Below are positions 8,739-17,563 of a stretch of 64,000 nt of DNA, in pieces. A program made the translations under genes and the position numbers. The notes beneath the pieces are model-generated. The model searched no databases. It was not told the origin of the DNA and saw nothing but the letters and a program-made list of their open reading frames with translations. Position 1 is the first letter of the stretch, and every line of letters begins with the position of its first letter. This stretch comes from Rhodoblastus sp. (lineage in GTDB: Bacteria; Pseudomonadota; Alphaproteobacteria; Rhizobiales; Beijerinckiaceae). The stretch spans positions 1 to 64,000 of the forward strand of contig NZ_JAGRPM010000030.1 in assembly GCF_019449565.1 (NCBI RefSeq). Direction: 5' to 3'.

Positions 8739-10526
8739 ATGGCCTCAATTGATTCCTCACTCGAGCCGATATTGGCCCGATATGGCCGCGCGCCCTCCGC
8801 CTTGCTGCAAATCCTGCGCGACGCTCAGGAGGCCTTCGACTGGATCTCCCCGGAGGTTCGCTCGGCCGTCGCTCATGCGCTGGACATTCCCGCGACGCAG
8901 ATCGACTGCCTCACCCAATTCTACGCCCATCTCTATGACGAGCCGTGCGGCCGATATCGCGTGCTGTTCTCCGACAATATCACCGACCGCATGGCCGACG
9001 CTCCGGCCCTGATGGCGCGCATGCTCGACCAGTTCGGACTGGAGCCGGGCGAAGTTTCCTCCGATGGCCTCCTCAGCATCGCCACAACCTCCTGCACCGG
9101 CATGTGCGATCAGGGGCCGGCGCTGCTCGTCAATAATCGCGCCGTCACGCGGCTGACGCCCGAGCGCATTGATGCGCTCTGCGCCCTGATCCGCGCGCGT
9201 ACGCCACTGGACGCCTGGCCGTCGGAATTCTTCGAGGTGAATGACAATATCCGCCGCGCCGACATGCTGCTCGGCGCGGCCTGCGCCTCAGGCGAGGCGA
9301 TCCGCGCGGCTTTGGCGCGCGGGCGCGACGGCATGTTCGCGGAGATGAAAAAGTCCAACTTGCGCGGGCGCGGCGGCGCCGGCTTCACCACGGCGGTCAA
9401 ATGGGAGGCCTGCCGGGACGCCCCCGGCGAGGCGCGTTACGTGATCTGCAACGCCGACGAGGGCGAGCCCGGCACGTTCAAGGACCGCGTATTGCTGCAA
9501 TCCTATGCCGGCCGCGTGTTCGAGGGCATGGCCATCGCGGGCTATGTCACCGGAGCGAAAAAGGGCTTTCTCTATCTGCGCGGCGAATATTCCTATCTGC
9601 GGGCTCCGCTGGAAGCGAAGCTCGCCGAAATGCGGCGCGAAAACTTGCTCGGCGACGCCATTTGCGGCGACCCGGGCTTCTCCTTCGACATTGAAATCCA
9701 TATGGGCGCGGGCGCCTATATCTGCGGCGAAGAGACGGCGCTGATCGAGTCTCTTGAAGGCAAGGCTGGAAAACCGCGCATAAGACCGCCCTTCCCCGCC
9801 ACCCATGGCTATCTCGGCCAGCCGACCGTCGTGAACAATGTCGAGACCCTGTGCAAGGCGACCGAGATCGCGATCCAAGGCGGCGTCTTCTATGCCGGTC
9901 AGGGCACGCAGCAATCGACCGGAACTAAAATCCTCTCTGTCTCGGGCGATTGCGAACGGCCCGGGCTTTACGAATATCCGTTCGGGGTCAGCATCGCGCA
10001 GGTGCTGGAGGATTGCGGCGCGGAAAACGCCTTCGCCGTGCAGATCGGCGGCGCGGCGGGCTGTTGTCTCGCGCCGCATGAGTTCGACCGCCGCATCGCC
10101 TTCGAGGACGTGCCGACCGCGGGAGCCTTCATGGTGTTCGGACAGGGCCGCGACATGTTCGAAACCGCGCTGAATTTCGCAAACTTCTTCGAGCACGAAA
10201 GCTGCGGCTTCTGCACGCCCTGCCGGGTCGGCACGGCGGTCATCGCGCGGATGATGAACAAGATCGACGCCGGCCATGGCGCGCGCTACGAACTCAACGA
10301 ACTGAACCGCCTCGACGTCCTGCTGCGCACGTCGAGCCATTGCGGTCTGGGCCAGAACGCGACCATGGCGCTGCGCGACATGATGCAGAAATTCGCCCCG
10401 GCTTTCGAGCGCCGCTTGAGCCTGAAGGATTTCGAGCCCGGCTTCGATCTCGATGCGGCTTTGGCCGAGGCCCGCGCGCTGACGGGCCGTGACGATGCAG
10501 CCGCACATCTCGGAGCCGATTCATGA
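8739..10526 (+). CDS. hoxF: NAD-reducing [NiFe] hydrogenase diaphorase subunit HoxF
   Basis: The 595-residue protein fuses a NuoE-like N-terminal domain (about 1-150) to a NuoF-like domain with the FMN/NAD site (GRGGAGFTTAVKWE, CNADEGEPGTFKDR, GAGAYICGEETAL) and a 4Fe-4S motif CGFCTPCR with a later Cys in HCGLG. It passes electrons between HoxU clusters and NAD+. In the NuoE-like part only the second cysteine pair (SCTGMC) is present; the first pair is missing, which is also seen in characterised HoxF. It starts the hox operon and overlaps hoxU by 4 bases. Confidence 0.95.
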   Translation: MASIDSSLEPILARYGRAPSALLQILRDAQEAFDWISPEVRSAVAHALDIPATQIDCLTQFYAHLYDEPCGRYRVLFSDNITDRMADAPALMARMLDQFGLEPGEVSSDGLLSIATTSCTGMCDQGPALLVNNRAVTRLTPERIDALCALIRARTPLDAWPSEFFEVNDNIRRADMLLGAACASGEAIRAALARGRDGMFAEMKKSNLRGRGGAGFTTAVKWEACRDAPGEARYVICNADEGEPGTFKDRVLLQSYAGRVFEGMAIAGYVTGAKKGFLYLRGEYSYLRAPLEAKLAEMRRENLLGDAICGDPGFSFDIEIHMGAGAYICGEETALIESLEGKAGKPRIRPPFPATHGYLGQPTVVNNVETLCKATEIAIQGGVFYAGQGTQQSTGTKILSVSGDCERPGLYEYPFGVSIAQVLEDCGAENAFAVQIGGAAGCCLAPHEFDRRIAFEDVPTAGAFMVFGQGRDMFETALNFANFFEHESCGFCTPCRVGTAVIARMMNKIDAGHGARYELNELNRLDVLLRTSSHCGLGQNATMALRDMMQKFAPAFERRLSLKDFEPGFDLDAALAEARALTGRDDAAAHLGADS

Positions 10527-11257
10527 GCGAAATCCTCGCCCAACTCATGCTCGACGGCCACAAGATCGCCTTCGAGCCCGGCCAGACCATTTTGCAGGCC
10601 GCCCTGGCGGCGGGCGTCTATATTCCGCATCTCTGCGCCCATCCGGAGTTCGAGCCGCATGGGTCGTGCAAGCTCTGCACGGTCGTGGTCAATGGCCGCA
10701 ATGGCTCGGCCTGCACCATCAAGGCCATGCCGGGGCAGGACGTGCTCAGCGACACGCCGGAGCTGAACTTGCGGAGGCGCACCCTGCTGCAAATGCTGTT
10801 CGCGGAGGGCAATCATTTCTGCCCCGGCTGCGAGAAGAGCGGCAATTGCCAGCTTCAGGCGCTCGCCTATGACCTCGAAATGTTCGACCCGCATTTCGCG
10901 CAATTCTTCCCCGCCCGCGAGGCCGACGGCACGCATCCGGAAGCTTTTCTGGACTTCAACCGCTGCATCATGTGCGAGCTTTGCGTGCGCGCCAGCCGCG
11001 ACGTGGACGGCAAGAACGTCTTCGCCCTCGCCGGACGCGGACGCGACACGCATATCATCGTGAACTCGCCCAGCGGCAAGCTCGGCGATTCCACCTTCTC
11101 GATCCACGACAAGGCGGGCCAGGTCTGCCCGGTCGGCGCCATTCTGCCCAAGGAGGTCGGCTTCGTCCGCCCCATCGGCGAAAGGCTCTATGATCACGAC
11201 ACCATCGCCGAAGTCGCGCTCCGCGAAGACGCAACTTGGCGCGAAGGGGAGAAGTGA
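10523..11257 (+). CDS. hoxU: NAD-reducing hydrogenase diaphorase subunit HoxU
   Basis: 244 residues, like the N-terminal part of NuoG. A plant-ferredoxin-type 2Fe-2S motif uses Cys38, Cys49 and Cys52 (HLC...HGSCKLC), followed by a His/Cys-ligated cluster segment NHFCPGCEKSGNC and further cysteines CIMCELCVRA typical of the Nuo/Hox iron-sulfur relay. HoxU with HoxF forms the diaphorase half of the soluble hydrogenase. The ATG overlaps the hoxF stop (ATGA). Confidence 0.94.
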   Translation: MSEILAQLMLDGHKIAFEPGQTILQAALAAGVYIPHLCAHPEFEPHGSCKLCTVVVNGRNGSACTIKAMPGQDVLSDTPELNLRRRTLLQMLFAEGNHFCPGCEKSGNCQLQALAYDLEMFDPHFAQFFPAREADGTHPEAFLDFNRCIMCELCVRASRDVDGKNVFALAGRGRDTHIIVNSPSGKLGDSTFSIHDKAGQVCPVGAILPKEVGFVRPIGERLYDHDTIAEVALREDATWREGEK

Positions 11258-11258
11258 C

Positions 11259-11819
11259 GTGAACGCCCCCTTCCCACCCCGCGCGAAGAAACGCCTCAAG
11301 ATCGCCACGGCGACCCTCGGCGGCTGTTTCGGTTGCCATATGTCGCTGCTCGACATGGACGAACGCTTTCTGGAACGGGCCAAGCTGGTCGATTTCGACC
11401 GTTCCCCGCTCACCGACATCAAGCATTGCGGGCCTTGCGACATCGGCCTGATCGAAGGCGCGGTCTGCAATGCCGAGAACGTCCATGTGCTGCGCGAATT
11501 CCGCGCCCATTGCCGCACCCTCGTTGCGGTCGGCGCCTGCGCCATCAATGGCGGTCTGCCCGCGCAACGCAATCCGCTCGATCTCGGCGGCCTGATGCGC
11601 AAGGTCTATTGCGACCGCGTCGACGAGACCGCGCAGATCCCGGACGATCCCGAACTGCCGCTGATGCTCGACAAGGTCTATCCGATCCACGAAATCGTGC
11701 GCATCGACTATCTGATCCCCGGCTGCCCGCCTTCCGCCGACGCATTGTGGAAATTCCTCACCGACCTGATCGAGGGCCGCACGCCGCGTCTCGATTACGC
11801 CCATTTCCGTTTCGATTGA
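11259..11819 (+). CDS. hoxY: NAD-reducing hydrogenase small subunit HoxY
   Basis: 186 residues from GTG 11259, with the small-subunit motif TLGGCFGCHMSLLD supplying the first proximal-cluster cysteines, then CGPCDIG, VGACAINGG and PGCPPSAD. It carries the 4Fe-4S cluster next to the NiFe site in HoxH. An in-frame start at 11190 inside hoxU was rejected: GTG 11259 sits one base after the hoxU stop, with GGGGAGAAG as Shine-Dalgarno. The short length is normal for HoxY, which lacks the C-terminal multi-cluster domain of uptake hydrogenases. Confidence 0.93.
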   Translation: MNAPFPPRAKKRLKIATATLGGCFGCHMSLLDMDERFLERAKLVDFDRSPLTDIKHCGPCDIGLIEGAVCNAENVHVLREFRAHCRTLVAVGACAINGGLPAQRNPLDLGGLMRKVYCDRVDETAQIPDDPELPLMLDKVYPIHEIVRIDYLIPGCPPSADALWKFLTDLIEGRTPRLDYAHFRFD

Positions 11820-11826
11820 GGCTCGC

Positions 11827-13308
11827 ATGTCCGCCCTGGAAACCGCCGAAACGAAACAGAACCTGCGCCGCATCGCCATCGATCCGGTCACCCGCGTCGA
11901 AGGCCATGGCAAGGTCACGATTCTGCTCGACGACAATAATCGCGTGCATCAGGTCCGGCTCCACATTGTGGAGTTTCGCGGCTTCGAGGCCTTCATCGAG
12001 GGCCGCCCGTTTTGGGAGGTTCCGGTCGTGGTGCAAAGGCTGTGCGGCATCTGCCCGGTCAGCCATCATCTCGCCGCCGTCAAGGCGATGGACCATATCG
12101 CCGGCTATCACAGCCTGACGCCGACGGCGGAGAAATTGCGGCGGCTGATGCATTACGGCCAGATCCTGCAATCGCACGCCGTGCATTTCTTCCATCTCGC
12201 CTCGCCCGACCTGCTGCTCGGCTTCGACAGCGAACCGACGCGGCGCAACATCGTCGGGGTCGCGGCGCAATTTCCCGAGATCGCCCTTCAGGGCGTGCTG
12301 CTGCGCAAATATGGCCAGGAGATCATCCGCCATACCTCGGGCAAGCGCATCCATGGCACGGGCGCCATTCCGGGCGGCGTCAACAAGACGCTCACAGCCG
12401 CCGAGCGCGAGGAGCTGCGGCGCGAGATCGACATAATGATCGGCTGGGCGCGCGACGCCGTCGGGCTGGTCGCGCAATTGCACGCGACCCGGCCGGACTT
12501 CTATGACGCCTTCGGGGAATTCCCGTCCAACATGATGGGCCTCGCCGCGCCGAACGGCGCTCTGGAGCTTTACGACGGGAGCTTGCGCGCCCGCGACGCC
12601 TCTGGCGCAATGATTTTCGACCAGGTCCCCTGCTCCGATTACGACAGCCTGCTGCAGGAAGAGGTCAAGCCCTGGACCTATATGAAATTCCCGCATATCC
12701 GGTCGCTCGGCGCGGAAGCGGGCTGGTACAAGGTCGGGCCGCTGGCCCGCATCCAGACCTGCGATTTCATCCCCACGCCGCTGGCGGAAGAGGAACGCAA
12801 GAAATTCATGGCCCAGGGCGGCGGCAAGCCGCGCCACGGCACTTTGCTGTTCCATTGGGCGCGGATGATCGAGGCGTTGCACGCAGTGGAGACGATCCGC
12901 GACCTGCTCGACGATCCCGACATTGTCGGGATCGATCTGATGGGCGAGAAGGGTGAGCGCCACACCGAAGCCGTCGGCGTGATCGAGGCTCCGCGCGGGA
13001 CCCTGTTCCATCATTATCGCGTCGGCGCGGACGATCTGGTCAGCTATTGCAACCTCATCGTCTCGACCACCAACAACAATCAGGCGATGAACGAGGCGAT
13101 CCGCAGCGTGGCGAAGGACCATCTCAGCGGCCATGAGGTGACCGAAGGCCTCTTGAACCATATCGAGGTCGCCATTCGCGCCTATGACCCCTGCCTCTCC
13201 TGCGCCACCCACGCCATTGGTCAGATGCCCTTGCAGGTCGATCTGCGCGATGCGTCCGGCGCGCTGGTCGGGCGGCGGCGCAAGAATTTTTCCGGCGACG
13301 CGGCGTGA
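11827..13308 (+). CDS. hoxH: NAD-reducing hydrogenase large subunit HoxH
   Basis: The 493-residue catalytic subunit has the N-terminal Ni ligands Cys73 and Cys76 in RLCGICPVSHH and the C-terminal ligands Cys456 and Cys459 in DPCLSCATHA. A 31-residue tail follows His462; in this family the tail is removed by the HoxW protease after Ni insertion. HoxH houses the NiFe(CN)2CO site where H2 is split or formed. It starts 7 bases after hoxY, and its stop overlaps the hoxW GTG. No hyp maturation genes are in the window. Confidence 0.96.
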   Translation: MSALETAETKQNLRRIAIDPVTRVEGHGKVTILLDDNNRVHQVRLHIVEFRGFEAFIEGRPFWEVPVVVQRLCGICPVSHHLAAVKAMDHIAGYHSLTPTAEKLRRLMHYGQILQSHAVHFFHLASPDLLLGFDSEPTRRNIVGVAAQFPEIALQGVLLRKYGQEIIRHTSGKRIHGTGAIPGGVNKTLTAAEREELRREIDIMIGWARDAVGLVAQLHATRPDFYDAFGEFPSNMMGLAAPNGALELYDGSLRARDASGAMIFDQVPCSDYDSLLQEEVKPWTYMKFPHIRSLGAEAGWYKVGPLARIQTCDFIPTPLAEEERKKFMAQGGGKPRHGTLLFHWARMIEALHAVETIRDLLDDPDIVGIDLMGEKGERHTEAVGVIEAPRGTLFHHYRVGADDLVSYCNLIVSTTNNNQAMNEAIRSVAKDHLSGHEVTEGLLNHIEVAIRAYDPCLSCATHAIGQMPLQVDLRDASGALVGRRRKNFSGDAA

Positions 13309-13835
13309 GGCTCGTCGTGTTCGGCTGGGGCAATGTTTCTCGCGGCGACGATGGACTCGGGCCGCTGTTGCTGGCGCGGATCGCCGAGGCCAACTGGGCG
13401 GACGCAAGTTTGATCGAGGATTTCCAGTTGCAGCTCGAACATGCGCTGGATTTGCAGGGCGCCGATCTGGCCCTCTTCCTCGACGCCGGCAAGGACACGC
13501 CCACACCCTTCGCCTTCACGGAAATTCACGCCCGCCACGGCATGACGCACACCAGCCACGCCCTTGCGCCCGAGGCCGTGCTGGGCGTCTATGAAAAGAC
13601 GCTGGGCAGGAGCCCGCCGACGAGCTTCCTGCTCTGCGTGCGCGGCGAAAGCTTCGAACTCGGCGATGGGCTGAGCGCCGAGGGCGCGGCGCGGCTGGAA
13701 TCGGCATGGGCCTTTCTGGAGGCGCTCGACCGCAGGCGCGATGTGCAGAGCTGGCGGGCGCGCATAAGCGCAGATCGGCGCGAAAAAAATAAAAATCCGG
13801 GCGTTCCGCAATCGCCCGTAGGGGGGAAGTCATGA
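13305..13835 (+). CDS. hoxW: Hydrogenase maturation endopeptidase HoxW
   Basis: 176 residues beginning VVFGWGNVSRGDDGLGP, the nickel-sensing N-terminal signature of HycI/HoxW-type hydrogenase proteases; the Asp in GDDGLG and the Asp in LFLDAGKD are the expected Ni ligands. It trims the HoxH C-terminal tail after metal insertion. GTG 13305 overlaps the hoxH stop (GTGA). The last codons carry the AGGGGGGAAG Shine-Dalgarno of the next gene. Confidence 0.92.
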   Translation: MRLVVFGWGNVSRGDDGLGPLLLARIAEANWADASLIEDFQLQLEHALDLQGADLALFLDAGKDTPTPFAFTEIHARHGMTHTSHALAPEAVLGVYEKTLGRSPPTSFLLCVRGESFELGDGLSAEGAARLESAWAFLEALDRRRDVQSWRARISADRREKNKNPGVPQSPVGGKS

Positions 13836-14521
13836 ACGCCGCCTATTGGACCATTCTGCTGCATCTTTGCCTCGCGCTCTGCGCGGGCGGCCTCATCGGG
13901 CTGGAGCGCAGCCGTCGCGGCCGCATGGCGGGCCTCCGCGAACATGCGCTGGTCAGCCTCGGCTCGGCCCAGCTCATGATGATCGGCGTCTATTCCTGGC
14001 AGGGCGGGATCGTCGAACATCCCTTCGACGGCACGTCGAACCATGTGATTCAAGGCGTGATGAGCGGCATCGGCTTTCTTGGCGCGGGCGGCATTCTGAA
14101 GGAAGGCTTTTCCTTGCGCGGCCTGACCACCGCCGCCTCGCTCTGGTGCACCGCGACCATCGGGCTGATGATCGGCCTTGGCTTCCTCTTTCCCGCGCTG
14201 GCCACGACGACGCTGACCCTGCTCGCCCTGACCATCCTGCGCTGGTGCGAAGGACTGCTGATCGACAAGCACGAAATCAAGCTGCACTTACGCCAAAACC
14301 GCGCCGACGCGATCCATGAGCCGCAGATTGTCGAAATGCTGGCGAAACACCGTTGCGCCGTCTCCTCGCTCAGCGCCCAGGGCGCAGGCGAGGGGCGCTT
14401 TCTCGATTATCAGGCGCTGATCAGCACCCCCGACAAGAATGCCAGCCACGGCCTGATCGAGGCGCTGGCGAACGATTCCCGCTTTATCGAATTCAGCCTG
14501 ACGCCGGTCGGCGATTTCTAG
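13832..14521 (+). CDS. MgtC/SapB family membrane protein
   Basis: This 229-residue protein has the MgtC/SapB N-terminal membrane domain with motifs GGLIGLERSRRGRMAGLREH, GIGFLGAGGILKEG and LTTAASLWCTATIGL, and a C-terminal soluble ACT-like region (about 150-229). MgtC-type proteins act in Mg2+ limitation and stress, partly by modulating F-type ATP synthase in Salmonella; the role of other family members is unclear. The start overlaps the hoxW stop by 4 bases, so it is translationally coupled to the hydrogenase operon, which is unusual. Confidence 0.9.
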   Translation: MNAAYWTILLHLCLALCAGGLIGLERSRRGRMAGLREHALVSLGSAQLMMIGVYSWQGGIVEHPFDGTSNHVIQGVMSGIGFLGAGGILKEGFSLRGLTTAASLWCTATIGLMIGLGFLFPALATTTLTLLALTILRWCEGLLIDKHEIKLHLRQNRADAIHEPQIVEMLAKHRCAVSSLSAQGAGEGRFLDYQALISTPDKNASHGLIEALANDSRFIEFSLTPVGDF

Positions 14522-14634
14522 CTTCCGGCCTCATAAAGCCGACGGAACATCGCCAGCGCATCGACATGTCCCAGCTTAGGGTGACGAAAGGCTTGCGGCC
14601 GAATGATTCCCGCAGCGCAAACTGGTTTACGGAC

Positions 14635-15600
14635 CTAAAATTCCACGCCGAAGACCATGCGTGCGCGCTGGCGGGAAAGATCGGCCTGGTTCCAGGCTTC
14701 GACGCCCTCCGCCGTCAGCGTTCGCGGCGATGACGAAAGCTGCGCCGACCACGCCAGGGAGAGGAAGGCCTTCGGCCCCATTTGCAGATGAAGCGTCGGG
14801 CCGGCGTAAAACGCAGAACCGACGCTGTTGCTGAAGCCCAGCGATTGATAGGCCTGATAATATTCGACTTCGCCGCCGACAAATGTGTCGGGCGTGATGC
14901 GATAGGACATCGCGCCGGTCACGCCGAACAGAGCCGAGCGGCTCGTTCCGCCATCGGCTTCATTGCTGGCCTCGGGCAGATAGATGATGTTGGTCGCGAC
15001 CAGCAGCTTTTTCGGGATAAGCTCGGCGTCGAAATAGACGCGGGTCTCCATCGAGTAATTCTTGCCGCGTCCGCCGCTGATATTGTCGATCCGCTCGAAT
15101 TCCGGCTCCAGCGAGATGGCGAAGCCGAAGGGCGCGTCAATGCCGCGCCGCAGGAAGATATATTTCGGCATCAGGGAGAAGCCGGCGAAATTCACCTGGC
15201 CGTGGTTGTCGAGGCCCGGGACGTTGGCGATGTTCAGCCACGAGCCGTAAAGTCCGATCTCATAGCCGAACCGATCCGTCGCAGCGCCCTCGAAGGCGGC
15301 CTCCTGCTGGACCGCCTGATAGACGCCGCGCCCCTTCTTGCCGAATCCGGACGTGGTGGTGAATTCCGCTTCCTTGCCGCCCGCCTCGCCGACGTCCGTG
15401 CCCTCGGTGAAGCCGAAAAGATGCTTGTCCTCAAAGAAATCCGGTTCGCTTTTCGCGCCGGGACGCGCGTCGTCGTCGTCCTGCGCCAGGGCGGGAGGCG
15501 CAAAGGAAAGTCCAACGAAGATCAGAAGCGCCAGTCGGATGATGGTCCTCTCGGCGCCGGTCGTGGCGAACAAACTTCTCTCCCGGAGGGAACCGCGCAC
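14635..15600 (-). CDS. Secreted outer-membrane beta-barrel protein of unknown function
   Basis: 321 residues with a signal peptide (IIRLALLIFVGLSFAPPALA, then an acidic QDDDDA mature start). The body alternates polar and aromatic residues and ends in MVFGVEF with terminal Phe, as in outer-membrane beta-barrels. I do not recognise the family; it loosely resembles transporter-type or MetA-pathway-of-phenol-degradation-like porins. The start given is GTG 15600; TTG 15573, 6 bases after a GGGAGAG Shine-Dalgarno, is an equally good start. It stands alone between mgtC-like and GCG_CRPN genes. Confidence 0.7.
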   Translation of the reverse strand: MRGSLRERSLFATTGAERTIIRLALLIFVGLSFAPPALAQDDDDARPGAKSEPDFFEDKHLFGFTEGTDVGEAGGKEAEFTTTSGFGKKGRGVYQAVQQEAAFEGAATDRFGYEIGLYGSWLNIANVPGLDNHGQVNFAGFSLMPKYIFLRRGIDAPFGFAISLEPEFERIDNISGGRGKNYSMETRVYFDAELIPKKLLVATNIIYLPEASNEADGGTSRSALFGVTGAMSYRITPDTFVGGEVEYYQAYQSLGFSNSVGSAFYAGPTLHLQMGPKAFLSLAWSAQLSSSPRTLTAEGVEAWNQADLSRQRARMVFGVEF

Positions 15601-15735
15601 GGATTCGCGCGCTAAAGGTCAGGCTAACAGAAAATATCCGGCCGCACGACGCCTATGCAAAGATCCGCGCCCCGGTTCACGGTCGGTTCATTTGGCCGGC
15701 ATACACTATGCTCACTCATCTGAGGGAGGGTTAAA

Positions 15736-16074
15736 ATGAAAATTTTCGCGAAAGGCCTGATCGTCGCGGGCGCCCTGTTCGGCGCGAGCCTGGTCGGCGC
15801 CGCGACGGCGAGCGCGATGCCCATCGCGCCCGACGCTGGCGGCCAGGCGGCCGGCGCGCCGATCGAGACCGTCGGCTGGCGCTGTGGTCCGGGCTGGCAC
15901 GTGAACCCCTGGGGCCGCTGCGTGCCCAACGGTTACGGCTATGGCGGCGGCTATTACGCCCCCCGCCCCGTTTACCGGCCCTATGCGCCGGTCTATCGTC
16001 CTTATGCTCGGCCCTACGCCCGTCCTTACGCCCGGCCCTATGGCGTTTACGGCCATCCCTATCGCCGCTGGTGA
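15736..16074 (+). CDS. GCG_CRPN-type secreted small protein
   Basis: 112 residues with a signal peptide (cleavage near ATASA, residue 27). The core RCGPGWHVNPWGRCVPN is the GCG_CRPN signature seen in many Hyphomicrobiales secreted proteins, followed by Tyr/Pro/Arg-rich tandem repeats of RPYA / VYRPYAP. The function of the family is unknown. An ATG with GGAGGG upstream gives a clear start. A strong hairpin terminator follows. Confidence 0.88.
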   Translation: MKIFAKGLIVAGALFGASLVGAATASAMPIAPDAGGQAAGAPIETVGWRCGPGWHVNPWGRCVPNGYGYGGGYYAPRPVYRPYAPVYRPYARPYARPYARPYGVYGHPYRRW

Positions 16075-16087
16075 CAGCTTTTCGCTC

Positions 16088-16114
16088 GCCGGAGCCGCCC
16101 CGGGCGGCTCCGGC
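16088..16114. terminator. Bidirectional hairpin terminator
   Basis: Perfect 13-base arms GCCGGAGCCGCCC and GGGCGGCTCCGGC are separated by one base and lie between the convergent GCG_CRPN and oxidoreductase genes. GTTTAAAAC follows on the plus strand. Confidence 0.75.
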
Positions 16115-16116
16115 GT

Positions 16117-17355
16117 TTAAAACCTTTCGATCGTGAAGGGTTTCGGATCGGCGAAGGGCGCTTCGCCGGTCATGATTTCCGCCAGCAGCCGGCCCGAACT
16201 CGCCGAGAGCGTCAGTCCGTGATGCTGATGGCCAAAATTGAACCATAGTCCCTTGTGACGCGGCGCGGCTCCGATGATCGGCAGCATGTCCGGCAGGCAG
16301 GGGCGACGCCCCATCCATGGCTTGGCGTCCAATCTTTCTCCCAACGGAAATAGCTTGCGCGCGACGGGTTCGCTCGCATCGACCTGCGTATAGTCTGGCG
16401 GGGAGTCGCGGCGCGCGAATTCCGCGCCCGTGGTCATGCGAATGCCGCGCGCCATGGGCGCGAGCAAAAAACCATTGTCGGCGTCAAGCGCGGGATGATC
16501 GAGCCTCGCGCCCTCGCCTGGCGCATAATGCATGTGATAGCCGCGCTTCACCGCCATGGGGAATATATAGCCCAAAGGCCCGGTGACGGCGTCCGCCCAG
16601 GGCCCGAGGCAGATCACGGCCTCGCGCGCCAGCAGCGGCCCCTGCTCCGTCTCCACGCCATAGCCCGCGCTGGCGGGGCGGAAAGTCCGGGCGTCGCCGC
16701 GCAAAAAGACGCCGCCGCGCTGCTCGAACAGAGCGAGATATTTCTGCGTCAGCGCCAGCGGATCAGTGAGCGAGGCCGGGTCGAGATAATGCACGGCGCC
16801 GTGGACGCCATAGAGCGAGGGCTCAACCTTGCGCAGGGCCGCCGCATCATAAAGCCCGACCTTGAGGCCATAGGGCTCGATCTGCCGCGCCAACGCCCGC
16901 CCCTTGGCGAAGGTCTGCTCGCTGCGAAACAGTTTCAGCCAGCCGGTCTTGCGGAGCAGGTCCAAAGCGCCCGCCTCCACCATCAGCTTTTCATGTTCGC
17001 TCAGGGACTGCTCGATCAGAGGGCGGACGGCCATGGCGTTGCGAAAAGCCCGGTCCGGCGCGGATTCGCGCCAATAGCGGAGCAGCCAGGGCGCGAAATA
17101 AGGCATATCGCGCAAATGATAGCGCGCCTCATTGGCGCCATTGACCGCGTAAACCGCCAGCGCGCGCCAGTCGCGGGGGAAGAGATAGGGAAAGATCGAG
17201 GCGCGCTCGATCAGCCCCGCGTTGCCGAAGGAGGTCTCCTCGCCGGCGCCGCGCCGGTCCACCAGCGTCACCGCGCGCCCGCGCGCCTGGATTTGCAGGG
17301 CGGTCGCCACGCCCACGATCCCGGCGCCCAGCACAAGCACATCGGTCTGACGCAT
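16117..17355 (-). CDS. FAD-dependent oxidoreductase, DadA-like (D-amino acid dehydrogenase family)
   Basis: 412 residues with the N-terminal dinucleotide-binding motif VLVLGAGIVGVATALQ, the DAO-family segment ETSFGNAGLIERAS, and the C-terminal LPIIGAAPRHKGLWFNFGHQHHGLTL region in which a Gly-rich loop binds FAD. This is the layout of DadA and related D-amino acid or glycine oxidases; the substrate cannot be assigned. Start ATG 17355 has GAGGA upstream. It is convergent with the GCG_CRPN gene and divergent from rpe. Confidence 0.85.
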   Translation of the reverse strand: MRQTDVLVLGAGIVGVATALQIQARGRAVTLVDRRGAGEETSFGNAGLIERASIFPYLFPRDWRALAVYAVNGANEARYHLRDMPYFAPWLLRYWRESAPDRAFRNAMAVRPLIEQSLSEHEKLMVEAGALDLLRKTGWLKLFRSEQTFAKGRALARQIEPYGLKVGLYDAAALRKVEPSLYGVHGAVHYLDPASLTDPLALTQKYLALFEQRGGVFLRGDARTFRPASAGYGVETEQGPLLAREAVICLGPWADAVTGPLGYIFPMAVKRGYHMHYAPGEGARLDHPALDADNGFLLAPMARGIRMTTGAEFARRDSPPDYTQVDASEPVARKLFPLGERLDAKPWMGRRPCLPDMLPIIGAAPRHKGLWFNFGHQHHGLTLSASSGRLLAEIMTGEAPFADPKPFTIERF

Positions 17356-17563
17356 GAAGCATTCCTCAGTCCCGACGCTTCGTCCCGCCGGCCGGCAAGC
17401 GCGAGCGTCGCACTTCATATTGGTCTAGCAACGGCGGCGCCAACATGAAGGGCGACAAGAATGACACGGCGCCGCGCGGCCTGTGGACGACAGGCCGCCG
17501 ATCCTGTAGGAGCGGATCACGATCCAAACCGGCAGGAAATCGCCAAAGTTCGGGGAAACAAAG

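Noticed and set aside
11190..11258. N-terminal extension of HoxY
   Set aside because: It overlaps hoxU and lacks small-subunit homology; GTG 11259 has the Shine-Dalgarno.
15950..16070. Possible DNA repeat array
   Set aside because: The repeats encode RPYA units inside the GCG_CRPN protein; they are coding repeats, not a CRISPR array.
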